A stretch of DNA of 25,742 bases from a virus: IMG/VR virus record IMGVR_UViG_3300025316_000059, positions 1 through 25,742 of that record; one strand, written 5' to 3'. The position numbers and the translations under genes were made by a program. The notes under the pieces were generated by a model that saw only the letters and a list, made by a program, of their open reading frames with translations, had not been told where the DNA came from and made no database searches. Positions 14,712 through 21,508 of this stretch are shown here, piece by piece (within the stretch, counting starts at the first letter, position 1; every line of letters begins with the position of its first letter).

Positions 14712-15769
14712 ACACGTTCACTATTCAATGCTTCAACATATATTTCATGTAGGATACCTTTCAACCTAGAGTTGTCTATATTATCCTCCTGTACAGAATC
14801 AACGAACTTGTTCAGTATGGCTAATGTGTCTTCTGATTGAGTAATTATATCATCACTACCGTTCTCGGTCAAGTCAATTACATCCTCTATGATAGTAACA
14901 TCAGTGGGGTTGACACTATACAAATGTTCCATGAATTTGTCGAATCGGTATGGGTCATTCTTGTTCAACACAATCACCTTAACATATCTATCAGTGACAT
15001 ACGAGTAATCTACTTGTTCGGAATTCTGAACAGAGTCATCATATACCACCTTGAAGAACATATCATTAGGGTTTGGTACGAATTCTAGTTCAAAATTCTG
15101 AACATCGTACAAATGGAACCCGCGAACATCCTCATAATCAGACCACGTTAATTGGTACGGATTGCCGAGGTAGTATATGCTATCAGCACTAGATCTATGG
15201 TGGTAGTGTCCAGAGAATGTGTTCATGAACTTTCTGAACATTGATCGCTCTAACCCATCATGTGCAGCCATACCTCTATACATAGAGAATCCCGCTATCT
15301 CGAAGTGTCCCATACATATTAGTGCTTTGGTATTACTGATCTCGTCCAGACATTCTTGATAATTATCTGCACATATCCAAGGGATCATACAGATAGATAC
15401 GCCATCAACAACAATGGTCTGTGGGGTATCTATCACACTCACGTTTGGATACTCGTTCAATAGTAGGTCAACCGAATTGGTGTTGTTACTATTCTTATGA
15501 AAACAATCGTGGTTACCTGCCAGCATGTGTACTTTAATGTTCAATGATTGCAGCTTATCAAAGAACATTTCCTTGGTTCTCTTTAGTGTTAAGAAGTTTA
15601 CATACTTGCGTCTATCGAAAGTATCACCAAGTATTAATAGTGTATTGATATTGTTAGCCACTAGTGACGGAAAGAAAGTTCCATCATAGAACTGTTCATA
15701 GAAATCTAGAAATGTAATGCTATCGTTCCTGGCACCGAAATGTTGATCCGTTATAATTGCTACTCTCAT
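14708..15769 (-). CDS. 47: Recombination nuclease subunit gp47 (Mre11-like)
   Basis: 353 residues from the ATG at 15769, with GGAG upstream (T4: 339). A metal-dependent phosphoesterase nuclease, partner of gp46. The motifs are in order: TDQHFG near the N terminus, LGDTFDRRK, AGNHDCFH, GHFEI and SGHYHHRS. The C-terminal part is acidic and probably carries the gp46 contact. It follows gp55 by 12 nt and has no promoter of its own that I can see. Confidence 0.96.
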   Translation of the reverse strand: MRVAIITDQHFGARNDSITFLDFYEQFYDGTFFPSLVANNINTLLILGDTFDRRKYVNFLTLKRTKEMFFDKLQSLNIKVHMLAGNHDCFHKNSNNTNSVDLLLNEYPNVSVIDTPQTIVVDGVSICMIPWICADNYQECLDEISNTKALICMGHFEIAGFSMYRGMAAHDGLERSMFRKFMNTFSGHYHHRSSADSIYYLGNPYQLTWSDYEDVRGFHLYDVQNFELEFVPNPNDMFFKVVYDDSVQNSEQVDYSYVTDRYVKVIVLNKNDPYRFDKFMEHLYSVNPTDVTIIEDVIDLTENGSDDIITQSEDTLAILNKFVDSVQEDNIDNSRLKGILHEIYVEALNSERV

Positions 15770-15781
15770 AATGTACTCCAA

Positions 15782-16318
15782 TTACATGAATTGTTCCAAA
15801 CCTTTCTGTTTAATCACGACAACTTTTCTTGCGGCCATAACATCCTCAAATGTTTCTATAAACGCTGATAAATTATCATAGATCTCGAACTGAACACCGG
15901 TATCACCAAACTCCATAAGATCATATTCATCGGAAATACCGAACTGTGATGCTGACTTATACTTAATATACTGGTGCTTCTTTTCTTTGTGTATACGTCT
16001 AAGAAATGCATAGTATATGATTTGTGTGAAATATGCGAATGGATTTTGTGTTTTAAGTGGATTAAAGTTTCTATAATACATTAAACAGTTCTCTATACCA
16101 TCACTGATCATCTCATCTCTATACGTATAATTCATGAAATTCGGTTTATGTGATAGTCCTTCTGCAATCTTCATGAAGCATTCAGCAATATACATTGGAA
16201 TTTTTGGTTGTACTTGCTCATTTATTGTGGCATTATCACATGCAATAGAATGTTTAGATAATGCATCTAGAAAGTCAACATTATTAACATAATTCTTCTT
16301 TGGTTTCTTGATTTTCAT
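15782..16318 (-). CDS. 55: Late-transcription sigma factor gp55
   Basis: 178 residues from the ATG at 16318 (GGAG upstream; an upstream in-frame ATG at 16402 lies in the repeat element and is rejected). The phage sigma factor that directs host RNA polymerase to TATAAATA promoters. The conserved core reads FMKIAEGLSHKPNF, YRDEMISDGIENCLMYYRNFNP and NPFAYFTQIIYYAFLRRIHKEKK (T4: [41 protein letters not shown]), covering the sigma region 2-like part. The tail KGLEQFM may be the clamp-binding end that in T4 reads SLDFLY. The many TATAAATA sites in the window are its expected targets. Confidence 0.93.
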   Translation of the reverse strand: MKIKKPKKNYVNNVDFLDALSKHSIACDNATINEQVQPKIPMYIAECFMKIAEGLSHKPNFMNYTYRDEMISDGIENCLMYYRNFNPLKTQNPFAYFTQIIYYAFLRRIHKEKKHQYIKYKSASQFGISDEYDLMEFGDTGVQFEIYDNLSAFIETFEDVMAARKVVVIKQKGLEQFM

Positions 16319-16344
16319 ATAACTCCATGATATTTTTAAAAACG

Positions 16345-16516
16345 CTTGACAGGATATATTTGTGTTGGTATAATGCTCTACCACTAGAACAAGTACCAAC
16401 ACAAATACTTAATACAATACTAGAACTTCAATGGCGTAGCTATTGATTCGCGAAGCGGACGTATAACACATGTGCTAATACAGTATTAATACTCGCTACG
16501 CGATGGGCTACGCCCA
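16345..16516 (+). repeat. Repeated promoter/stem-loop element, copy 1 (candidate small RNA)
   Basis: A perfect plus-strand sigma70 promoter (TTGACA 16346-16351, 17-nt spacer, TATAAT 16369-16374) points against all surrounding genes. The presumed transcript has GC-rich pairs unlike the rest of the genome: GGCGTAG (16433-16439) with CTACGCC (16508-16514), enclosing CGCGAAGCG (16449-16457) with CGCTACGCG (16494-16502, one mismatch). TGGGC-TAC-GCCCA can also form a local hairpin. No open reading frame is present. The same element recurs at 20807-20968. Copy 1 also has a 14-bp inverted repeat around the -10 box (TATTTGTGTTGGTA / TACCAACACAAATA) that copy 2 lacks. Confidence 0.75.
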
Positions 16517-16523
16517 AGTATCA

Positions 16524-16847
16524 TTAATGAATTCTGGTATTCTTCTCTAGTATTTCATCAATACTTTCTGTGTCATCTTCCTCTGCCATCACCTTGTGAT
16601 AGAACGCTACAACTTCTTCTGTTGGATCAAACACACATAACACGTCCTTAACATCTAGTATAGTTTCGTTGGTGCTTATGATTTCTATTGGTGACCAGTG
16701 TCTCATAATGAGATTAGAGTCATCATTATCATAATCCATAAACACAACCATTGGGTTCTTAATAAAGCAGGTATTACCAATGTTTAAGTAGTCGCATATA
16801 ATATCTGTACCACAATGTAATCTTAACAGTTTAATCTCATCCATCAT
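16524..16847 (-). CDS. Small conserved phage protein, LSm-like (paralogue 2)
   Basis: About 107 residues. KLLRLHCGTDIICDYLNI, FIKNPMVVFMDY, HWSPIEIIS, VLCVFDPTEEVVAFYHKVM: the same pattern as the protein at 5441-5746 (CG/TG-E/D-D opening, KNP turn, SPI strand, C-terminal FY helix), followed by an acidic tail. Function unknown. Several ATG codons cluster at the start (16862, 16859, 16850, 16847, 16844); 16847 has the best spacing from AGGA. The start lies inside the 3' end of the upstream GIY-YIG gene, implying coupled translation. Confidence 0.7.
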   Translation of the reverse strand: MMDEIKLLRLHCGTDIICDYLNIGNTCFIKNPMVVFMDYDNDDSNLIMRHWSPIEIISTNETILDVKDVLCVFDPTEEVVAFYHKVMAEEDDTESIDEILEKNTRIH

Positions 16848-17532
16848 CATTTTCCTCATCATTAATCGGTTTTAGTTTACATTTATCTAAATGGTATCGT
16901 TTTATGGTACTTATGGCCATGGTTCTTCCACAATATAAACACATACCAAGAGTTCTTTTTTTGCCTTTATTAGCAATAGATATTTTATTACTATGTTCAG
17001 ATGTTCGTGTTGGTTTTTGTTTTCCTTTATTAGCAATAGATATTTTATTACGATGTTCTATTGATAGTGGTGGTATATTTCTACCCTTCTTGCCTGCGGA
17101 AATATTAGCACTATGTTCCGGTGTTTTCTTTTTACCTACACTAGATAGTGACATCCTACATTTTTGTTCCTCACCAAGCGATCTACCTGTTAATGTTTTT
17201 GATATTTTATCTTTAGTTTCTTGTGTCCGTGGTGTACCTGTTGGAAAACCATCTAATCCATTTTCTGTAATTAGGTTTGCCCACTCGTCAGATTTAACTA
17301 TATCCCAGTGCTCGGAAAATAATAAAGCAAAATCTGTCAGCAAATCTTTATCACCAAACAATTGATGCCATAAAGTTACTACATGTTCTTTTCCATGTTT
17401 CTTGATATGCGACAACCAATACTTGCCTGAGCCTACATACTTAATGGGATCTTGTGTGGTTTTACCGAAGTATTTTAGTCCTGTAACTGAATGCTGTTTG
17501 ACGTAAAGATATGTTGGTGTATAAATATTCAT
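16837..17532 (-). CDS. GIY-YIG homing endonuclease with NUMOD3 repeats and zinc finger
   Basis: 231 residues. The N-terminal GIY-YIG nuclease is seen as TYLYVKQHSVTGLKYFGKTT followed by KYVGSGKYWLSHIKKHG, with the conserved YxGSGxYW of T4 Seg-like enzymes. Then come about five NUMOD3 DNA-binding repeats (KDKISKTLTGRS, CRMSLSSVGKK, SANISAGKKGR, RNKISIANKGK twice) and a C-terminal CxxC ... HxxxC zinc finger (MCLYCGRT ... YHLDKC). Two NUMOD3 units are near-identical at the DNA level. It is free-standing between the uvsW C-terminal gene and the LSm-like gene. It is preceded by a late promoter and a conserved leader hairpin shared with the GIY-YIG gene at 18412. Confidence 0.92.
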   Translation of the reverse strand: MNIYTPTYLYVKQHSVTGLKYFGKTTQDPIKYVGSGKYWLSHIKKHGKEHVVTLWHQLFGDKDLLTDFALLFSEHWDIVKSDEWANLITENGLDGFPTGTPRTQETKDKISKTLTGRSLGEEQKCRMSLSSVGKKKTPEHSANISAGKKGRNIPPLSIEHRNKISIANKGKQKPTRTSEHSNKISIANKGKKRTLGMCLYCGRTMAISTIKRYHLDKCKLKPINDEENDDG

Positions 17533-17556
17533 GCTGATACTCCGTTTAGTGTTAGA

Positions 17557-17597
17557 ATAGGTAGAGACTCCAATCTCGTGACCTATACTTATTTATA
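17557..17597 (-). promoter_or_regulatory. Late promoter and conserved leader hairpin, GIY-YIG gene 1
   Basis: Minus-strand TATAAATA (17597-17590) starts 13 nt after the uvsW-C stop. Transcription would begin at or just before a hairpin: 6-bp stem ATAGGT/ACCTAT (17586-17581 with 17562-17557), internal loop CAC opposite T, 4-bp stem GAGA/TCTC, 6-nt loop. The same architecture with compensatory changes occurs at 19196-19225. Confidence 0.75.
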
Positions 17598-17609
17598 AAG
17601 AAACAACAT

Positions 17610-18422
17610 TCACCTAAGATTAATTTTGTATAATTTAAATTCGAATTTCTCTTCTGTATAGATTTTAGTGCGATCCATAAAATGTTTCAGCGTGAAATTT
17701 ATGTGTTTCTTGTGCCTGATATCATCAGCAATATCATATAGTGTTGCAACTTCTTTACCATCAGACTGTCTTAATCCTCTACCAATACTTTGTAAATTTC
17801 TAACACGACTCTTGCTTGGTGATGCAAATATGATATTATGTAGATTTCTAATAGAAACTCCTGTAGAATAAACACCAAATGACGCTACAATAATTGCATT
17901 AGTTTCAGATTCAACGATCTTTCTAATAGCTTCTCTATCATCAGTAGAAGTTCCACCATGAACAAAGAACACTTTTCTGTCGCCTATTTGCTTCGAGTTC
18001 TTAATAAGATTATACAGTACTTTACCGTGTTTGTCTACCAGCTGGAACAGTACAAGAGTGTTATTCTTCATGCTAACTGACAGATTCTTAATGAATTTAT
18101 TACGAGTCTCATTTGATATTAAGTAATCTATTTCCTCTTGATATGTGCAGGTCTTTAGCGACGCACACGCTTCTTCAGGATGTTTTAATACAAGACATTT
18201 AATGTTAAGGTCGGCAATTTGTTTATTATCAATAAGTTCCTTTGTTGATATAACTTTCTTAACAGTGCCAAATAATCCCTCGATCACTAATTTATGGCAA
18301 TTATGAGATAGTATGGTGTTTGCATAGTAATTATGATTGTCTTCCACCTCTATGTCATATACAACATCATTATAATCATAAAGTGTTTCTATCTTCAATA
18401 TTTTAGTTGTGTTATTTGACAT
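17610..18422 (-). CDS. uvsW: Split-intein IntC fused to UvsW helicase C-terminal part
   Basis: 270 residues. Residues 1-41 are an intein C half: block F VYDIEVEDNHNYYAN and block G ILSHN ending in the His-Asn pair, followed by Cys42 as the +1 nucleophile. From Cys42 the chain is the second half of UvsW: LFGTVKKVISTKELIDNKQI (T4 MFGEIFKPVTTSKLMEDGQV), TYQEEIDYLI, then helicase motifs IIVASFGVYSTGVSIRNLHN and SIGRGLRQ. N-extein (269) plus C-extein (229) gives 498 residues against 503 in T4, so splicing would rebuild a full-length protein. The start codon overlaps the end of the GIY-YIG gene by 11 bp. Confidence 0.94.
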   Translation of the reverse strand: MSNNTTKILKIETLYDYNDVVYDIEVEDNHNYYANTILSHNCHKLVIEGLFGTVKKVISTKELIDNKQIADLNIKCLVLKHPEEACASLKTCTYQEEIDYLISNETRNKFIKNLSVSMKNNTLVLFQLVDKHGKVLYNLIKNSKQIGDRKVFFVHGGTSTDDREAIRKIVESETNAIIVASFGVYSTGVSIRNLHNIIFASPSKSRVRNLQSIGRGLRQSDGKEVATLYDIADDIRHKKHINFTLKHFMDRTKIYTEEKFEFKLYKINLR

Positions 18423-19170
18423 GTGCTGACCACCCTCTCCATTTACCCTTAATTGCTGGTATGCCAGTTTTCAGTGAGTTTTTAATTGATGCCGGTAAGC
18501 AACAATTATGATTAATCCTGAACCAATGTCTTATGCCGATATCAATAATATCATAACAATTACCAGCCGGATCAATTATGACGTAATCATTCTTGCTAAC
18601 ATGAATACCTTTCTTCATTTCTGAAAGTTTCTGTTTAGTTGATTCTCTCATAGGTTTACCTTTATTCCAAGGGACGCGGCCCAAATTAGATGAGCTGATC
18701 TTTTCCCTGGTTGATTCTGATAGAGCATTGCCTATCTTAGCAATTCTTCTTATTTCTTTTAGTTCATTTGATTTGTGTGTACCGTATAAATCATCATATG
18801 ATGTGTCTCTGGAGTATCTTCCAATTTTTTCCTTAGATTCATCAGTATGCACCATCCCAAGTGTTCCTCCATTTGACACGCCACTCTCATACATCAAATT
18901 TGCCCATCTATTAGAATTTACTATGTCGTTTTCTAGTGAAAACCATTTGGCATATGATAACATCTCATCTTCATCATAAAATAAATATGACCACAATGTA
19001 TTAACGAAAATTTTACCGTGTTTATTTATGTGGTTCTTCCAGTATGTTCCAGACCCTAGATATTTGTTAATATCTGGTCTTTTTGTCATACCAAAATAAC
19101 ACAGTCCGGTAATCTCATGATATTTTATGTATAGGTGTGTTGGTGTGGTTGGTATATTATATATACTCAT
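18412..19170 (-). CDS. GIY-YIG homing endonuclease between the uvsW halves
   Basis: 252 residues. GIY-YIG domain: THLYIKYHEITGLCYFGMTK, then KYLGSGTYWKNHINKHG and a WANLMYESG segment shared with the other GIY-YIG protein. NUMOD3 DNA-binding repeats follow (SKEKIGRYS, TREKISSSNLGRVPWNKGK, TKQKLSEMKKG), then a C-terminal domain ending KGKWRGWSAHVK. It lies exactly between the IntN and IntC genes of uvsW, so it probably cuts intein-less, unsplit uvsW near helicase motif III. It has its own late promoter and structured leader. Its last 11 bp overlap the IntC-UvsW start. Confidence 0.93.
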   Translation of the reverse strand: MSIYNIPTTPTHLYIKYHEITGLCYFGMTKRPDINKYLGSGTYWKNHINKHGKIFVNTLWSYLFYDEDEMLSYAKWFSLENDIVNSNRWANLMYESGVSNGGTLGMVHTDESKEKIGRYSRDTSYDDLYGTHKSNELKEIRRIAKIGNALSESTREKISSSNLGRVPWNKGKPMRESTKQKLSEMKKGIHVSKNDYVIIDPAGNCYDIIDIGIRHWFRINHNCCLPASIKNSLKTGIPAIKGKWRGWSAHVK

Positions 19171-19195
19171 GCTGATACTCCTTTAAAGTGTTAGA

Positions 19196-19236
19196 ATATG
19201 CGGATGCGCTAACATCGTGGCATATAACTATTTATA
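19196..19236 (-). promoter_or_regulatory. Late promoter and conserved leader hairpin, GIY-YIG gene 2
   Basis: Minus-strand TATAAATA (19236-19229) begins 5 nt after the stop codon of the UvsW-IntN gene. The leader hairpin is ATATGC/GCATAT (6 bp), internal loop CAC opposite C, GATG/CATC (4 bp), 6-nt loop: the same shape as at 17557-17586 but with different paired bases. Confidence 0.75.
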
Positions 19237-19240
19237 ATTA

Positions 19241-20329
19241 TCATGATATGACCAATTCATCAGATAAGCATAAATCTTCAGCACACACCCATCCTCTATT
19301 AGTGGTGTATATTTTATGTTTTGGTGTCACGATTATATACGATTTTTCGGTATATATCTTTATCATTTCATTAGATATTCCATTATTGAATGTGTTTAAT
19401 ACTTTTTTATACTCGGTTTGTTGTGAAATTTCGTTGTAAGTTAAAACCACGTCATTCGTAGTCACTTCAGATATTTTTTTGGTGCCTTCTTGTGTAGTTA
19501 TTTGGGTATCTTTATCAAAACATTTCATGCCGGATAATGTACCGGTCAAACCTATTCGATACTTTGTGTTTAGTAGCTTTTCCATGGTGTCACGTATAGA
19601 GTTTGCTTGAGCTAAATGGACCTCATCACACATCACATAATCAAATTGTTCAAAGTATGAGCTATCCTGTTTATACACAGATTGCCATGTAGATATGATA
19701 AGCTTCTTATTAGAATCCTTATCCTGTCCTTGATACACTTTATGTACATTGCTATCTACATCAAACCCATTACCACTTGAATAGTCTTCAAAATCAGAAA
19801 ATAACTGAGACACAAGATTTACTGTTGGTACTATGATAAGTCCTTTAAGATCCTGATACTGCAATAGCTGCCTGAATATAAGGTATATTATTAGACTCTT
19901 ACCACTACTAGTGGGTGATAGTAATAGTGCTCGTTTCTTCTGCATAGAATGTACAAACGCAACCGCTTGATGTTCATTAACTGTTATTGGTTTACCGTGC
20001 GCGTGTAGATTCAAGTCTGAAAAGAATTCTAGTGCTATCTTTGCAGAGAATTCGTCTTCCATATCAGCATTGGTATGGTCGTATTCATACGTATAATCGT
20101 GTGATTCACAAAATTCCACTATGTATGGTATTAGACCAAAATACAACAGATTAGTCTGAGTGTTCAATAGACGAATCTTACCATCGAATATCTTATTCCT
20201 GTATGATGGCATGAATTGATATCCTGGCACCATGAATGTAAGTGTATCAGATAGCTCCTGTGCTATAGCTCTTTCGCACGACACCTTTGCATATACTTCA
20301 TTCTTCTTTGAGATTATTATATCAGCCAT
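19241..20329 (-). CDS. uvsW: UvsW helicase N-terminal part fused to split-intein IntN
   Basis: 362 residues from the ATG at 20329, directly after the uvsY stop (TGATAATG). UvsW is the superfamily 2 helicase that unwinds branched DNA and R-loops and shifts T4 to recombination-dependent replication. Residues 1-269 carry Walker A LSPTSSGKS (137-145), IVPTVNLVSQ, the DEVH box (235-238) and motif III GLTGTL. At Cys270 the intein begins: block A CFDKDTQITT and block B IIVTPKHKIYT with the TPKH histidine, ending at LSDELVIS and a stop. The 93-residue IntN pairs with the 41-residue IntC at 18300-18422. The insertion lies right beside motif III, so neither half should be active alone. Confidence 0.95.
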   Translation of the reverse strand: MADIIISKKNEVYAKVSCERAIAQELSDTLTFMVPGYQFMPSYRNKIFDGKIRLLNTQTNLLYFGLIPYIVEFCESHDYTYEYDHTNADMEDEFSAKIALEFFSDLNLHAHGKPITVNEHQAVAFVHSMQKKRALLLSPTSSGKSLIIYLIFRQLLQYQDLKGLIIVPTVNLVSQLFSDFEDYSSGNGFDVDSNVHKVYQGQDKDSNKKLIISTWQSVYKQDSSYFEQFDYVMCDEVHLAQANSIRDTMEKLLNTKYRIGLTGTLSGMKCFDKDTQITTQEGTKKISEVTTNDVVLTYNEISQQTEYKKVLNTFNNGISNEMIKIYTEKSYIIVTPKHKIYTTNRGWVCAEDLCLSDELVIS

Positions 20330-20331
20330 TA

Positions 20332-20769
20332 TCAAACACCGCTCGTGAACTTGGTCCAATCTATGAATGATCTAAGCTCCCAATTACGGTTCTTTATTTC
20401 CCCCATAATAGATTCTAGTGCGTATACACATTCATCATGAAACATTTTGCGTTCTAGTATCTTTATTAGGTTCTTATCTGCATCCAAATAACCACCTAAC
20501 TCAGCCTTTAATACAGTTAGTGGTGATGGTTCCCATCCATGCAGTATCAATTCGTCTTGTGATAACTTACCTAGATGCCACAAGCTTCTTAAATTCTTCA
20601 TTTGTGCGTAAGAAGACTGTGCTTTCTTTGCGGCAAGTTTGTGCTTTACCAGTATGGAAAGGTATTTGTTGTGTAGTTTTGGGATATTGATGAGTTCATT
20701 ACCTGGCTGAGTACGATCCATTTCTGCATCGATTGACCATAACTCAAGGACTTGATCTAGTGTTTTCAT
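20332..20769 (-). CDS. uvsY: Recombination mediator UvsY
   Basis: 145 residues (T4: 137). UvsY loads UvsX onto gp32-coated single-stranded DNA. The cyanophage-type version is recognisable: LDQVLELWSIDAEMD, IPKLHNKYLSILVKHKL, LYHLGKLS-like WHLGKLSQDELILHGW, then a helical tail ending EIKNRNWELRSFIDWTKFTSGV. It immediately precedes uvsW. The 5' side contains element copy 2 and a late promoter at 20975-20982. The nearest Shine-Dalgarno (GAGG) is 10 nt from the ATG, a little far. Confidence 0.88.
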   Translation of the reverse strand: MKTLDQVLELWSIDAEMDRTQPGNELINIPKLHNKYLSILVKHKLAAKKAQSSYAQMKNLRSLWHLGKLSQDELILHGWEPSPLTVLKAELGGYLDADKNLIKILERKMFHDECVYALESIMGEIKNRNWELRSFIDWTKFTSGV

Positions 20770-20806
20770 TATATACGTGCCTCACTTTCATTAAAATTAC
20801 AAAATA

Positions 20807-20968
20807 CTTGACAGGAATTACATCTATTGTTATAATGCTCTACCACTAGAACAAGTGCTAGAACTTGATTTCTAATACAACACTAGAACTTCAATGGCGT
20901 AGCTATTGATACGCGAAGCGGAAGTATAACACATGTGCTAATACTCGCTACGCGATGGGCTACGCCCA
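20807..20968 (+). repeat. Repeated promoter/stem-loop element, copy 2 (candidate small RNA)
   Basis: Second copy of the 16345-16516 element, same orientation: TTGACA (20808-20813), 17-nt spacer, TATAAT (20831-20836) on the plus strand. A nearly identical block follows, from CTAGAACTTCAATGGCG through CGCGAAGCG, CACATGTG and CGCTACGCG to TGGGCTACGCCCA. The promoter spacer and the 40 nt after ACAAGT differ between copies; the core promoter and the hairpin block are conserved. Copy 2 lacks the extra 9-nt repeat unit near TATTAATAC seen in copy 1. It fills the gap between uvsY and the gp3-like gene. Confidence 0.75.
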
Positions 20969-20974
20969 ATGTGT

Positions 20975-20982
20975 TATTTATA
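20975..20982 (-). promoter_or_regulatory. Late promoter (TATAAATA) at the end of the gp3-like gene, toward uvsY
   Basis: Minus-strand TATAAATA overlaps the stop codon of the gp3-like gene. Transcription would start at the outer hairpin of element copy 2 and run through it into uvsY and uvsW, giving a structured leader of about 200 nt. Late expression agrees with UvsW being a late protein in T4. Confidence 0.6.
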
Positions 20983-21508
20983 AGGTATTAATACTAAAAC
21001 TTTGGTACTTGAATGATACCTCTGCTGTAATGACATCATCTGCCGATAATTCAGTATCTAATGTAATGCTTGATAATGATACCGGAAATGCATTAGTAAA
21101 TGTTATTAGTGCTACTGGGTTATTCAATGCACTTAATACAGTAATAACTAGATCTGAATAGTTAGTTAGATTAGTGCTTACTGTGTTCTTCAATGCGTTT
21201 GTGTTAGCTATTCTATCGGATGTACTAACCGGTGATCCCATTGCAAGGAACCAATTATATAGCTGACTCCATGAATGTAATTGTTCGTCCACTAGAAACT
21301 TTATATTAAGTGAATCATACGATAGTTTATTACCCATTATAGGAATATCCACTAATGGTGTAGTATATGTTGGTTGACTTAGTGACACACCAGGAAGATT
21401 CACTGATTGGCAGAAATACTGTGTTGCTGGTATCTTATCAATTGATAGAATGTACTTGGTGGGCTGTAATAAGTTTGTGTTACTGGGCGATCTATCTAGT
21501 GCTGACAT
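20978..21508 (-). CDS. 3: Tail-tube-fold structural protein, probably gp3 (tail completion)
   Basis: 176 residues, the same length as T4 gp3, the tail completion and sheath stabiliser protein. The first half (KYILSIDKIPATQYFCQSVNLPGVSL, then LSYDSLNIKFLVDEQLHSWSQLYNWFLAMGSP) is the signature of the T4 gp19/gp54-like tail-tube fold. The position right after gp23 and before uvsY is where cyanophage-type genomes keep gene 3. It has a perfect late promoter at 21532-21539 and GAGG before the ATG, as expected for a virion gene. A baseplate gp54 or gp19-type protein remains possible; the fold is surer than the number. Confidence 0.65.
   Translation of the reverse strand: MSALDRSPSNTNLLQPTKYILSIDKIPATQYFCQSVNLPGVSLSQPTYTTPLVDIPIMGNKLSYDSLNIKFLVDEQLHSWSQLYNWFLAMGSPVSTSDRIANTNALKNTVSTNLTNYSDLVITVLSALNNPVALITFTNAFPVSLSSITLDTELSADDVITAEVSFKYQSFSINTL

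Noticed and set aside
16369-16400. tRNA gene on the minus strand (GTTCTAGTGGTAGAGC looks like a D arm; also at 20831-20860)
   Set aside because: No acceptor, anticodon or T arm can be fitted in either copy; the stretch is the -10/start region of the plus-strand promoter.
16319-16402. Longer gp55 start at 16402
   Set aside because: The extra 28 residues read through the promoter of the repeat element and have no gp55 similarity; ATG 16318 has a proper GGAG site.
16345-20968. CRISPR array or transposon ends
   Set aside because: The two repeats are 4.5 kb apart, in direct orientation, with no spacers, no terminal inverted repeats and no transposase between them.
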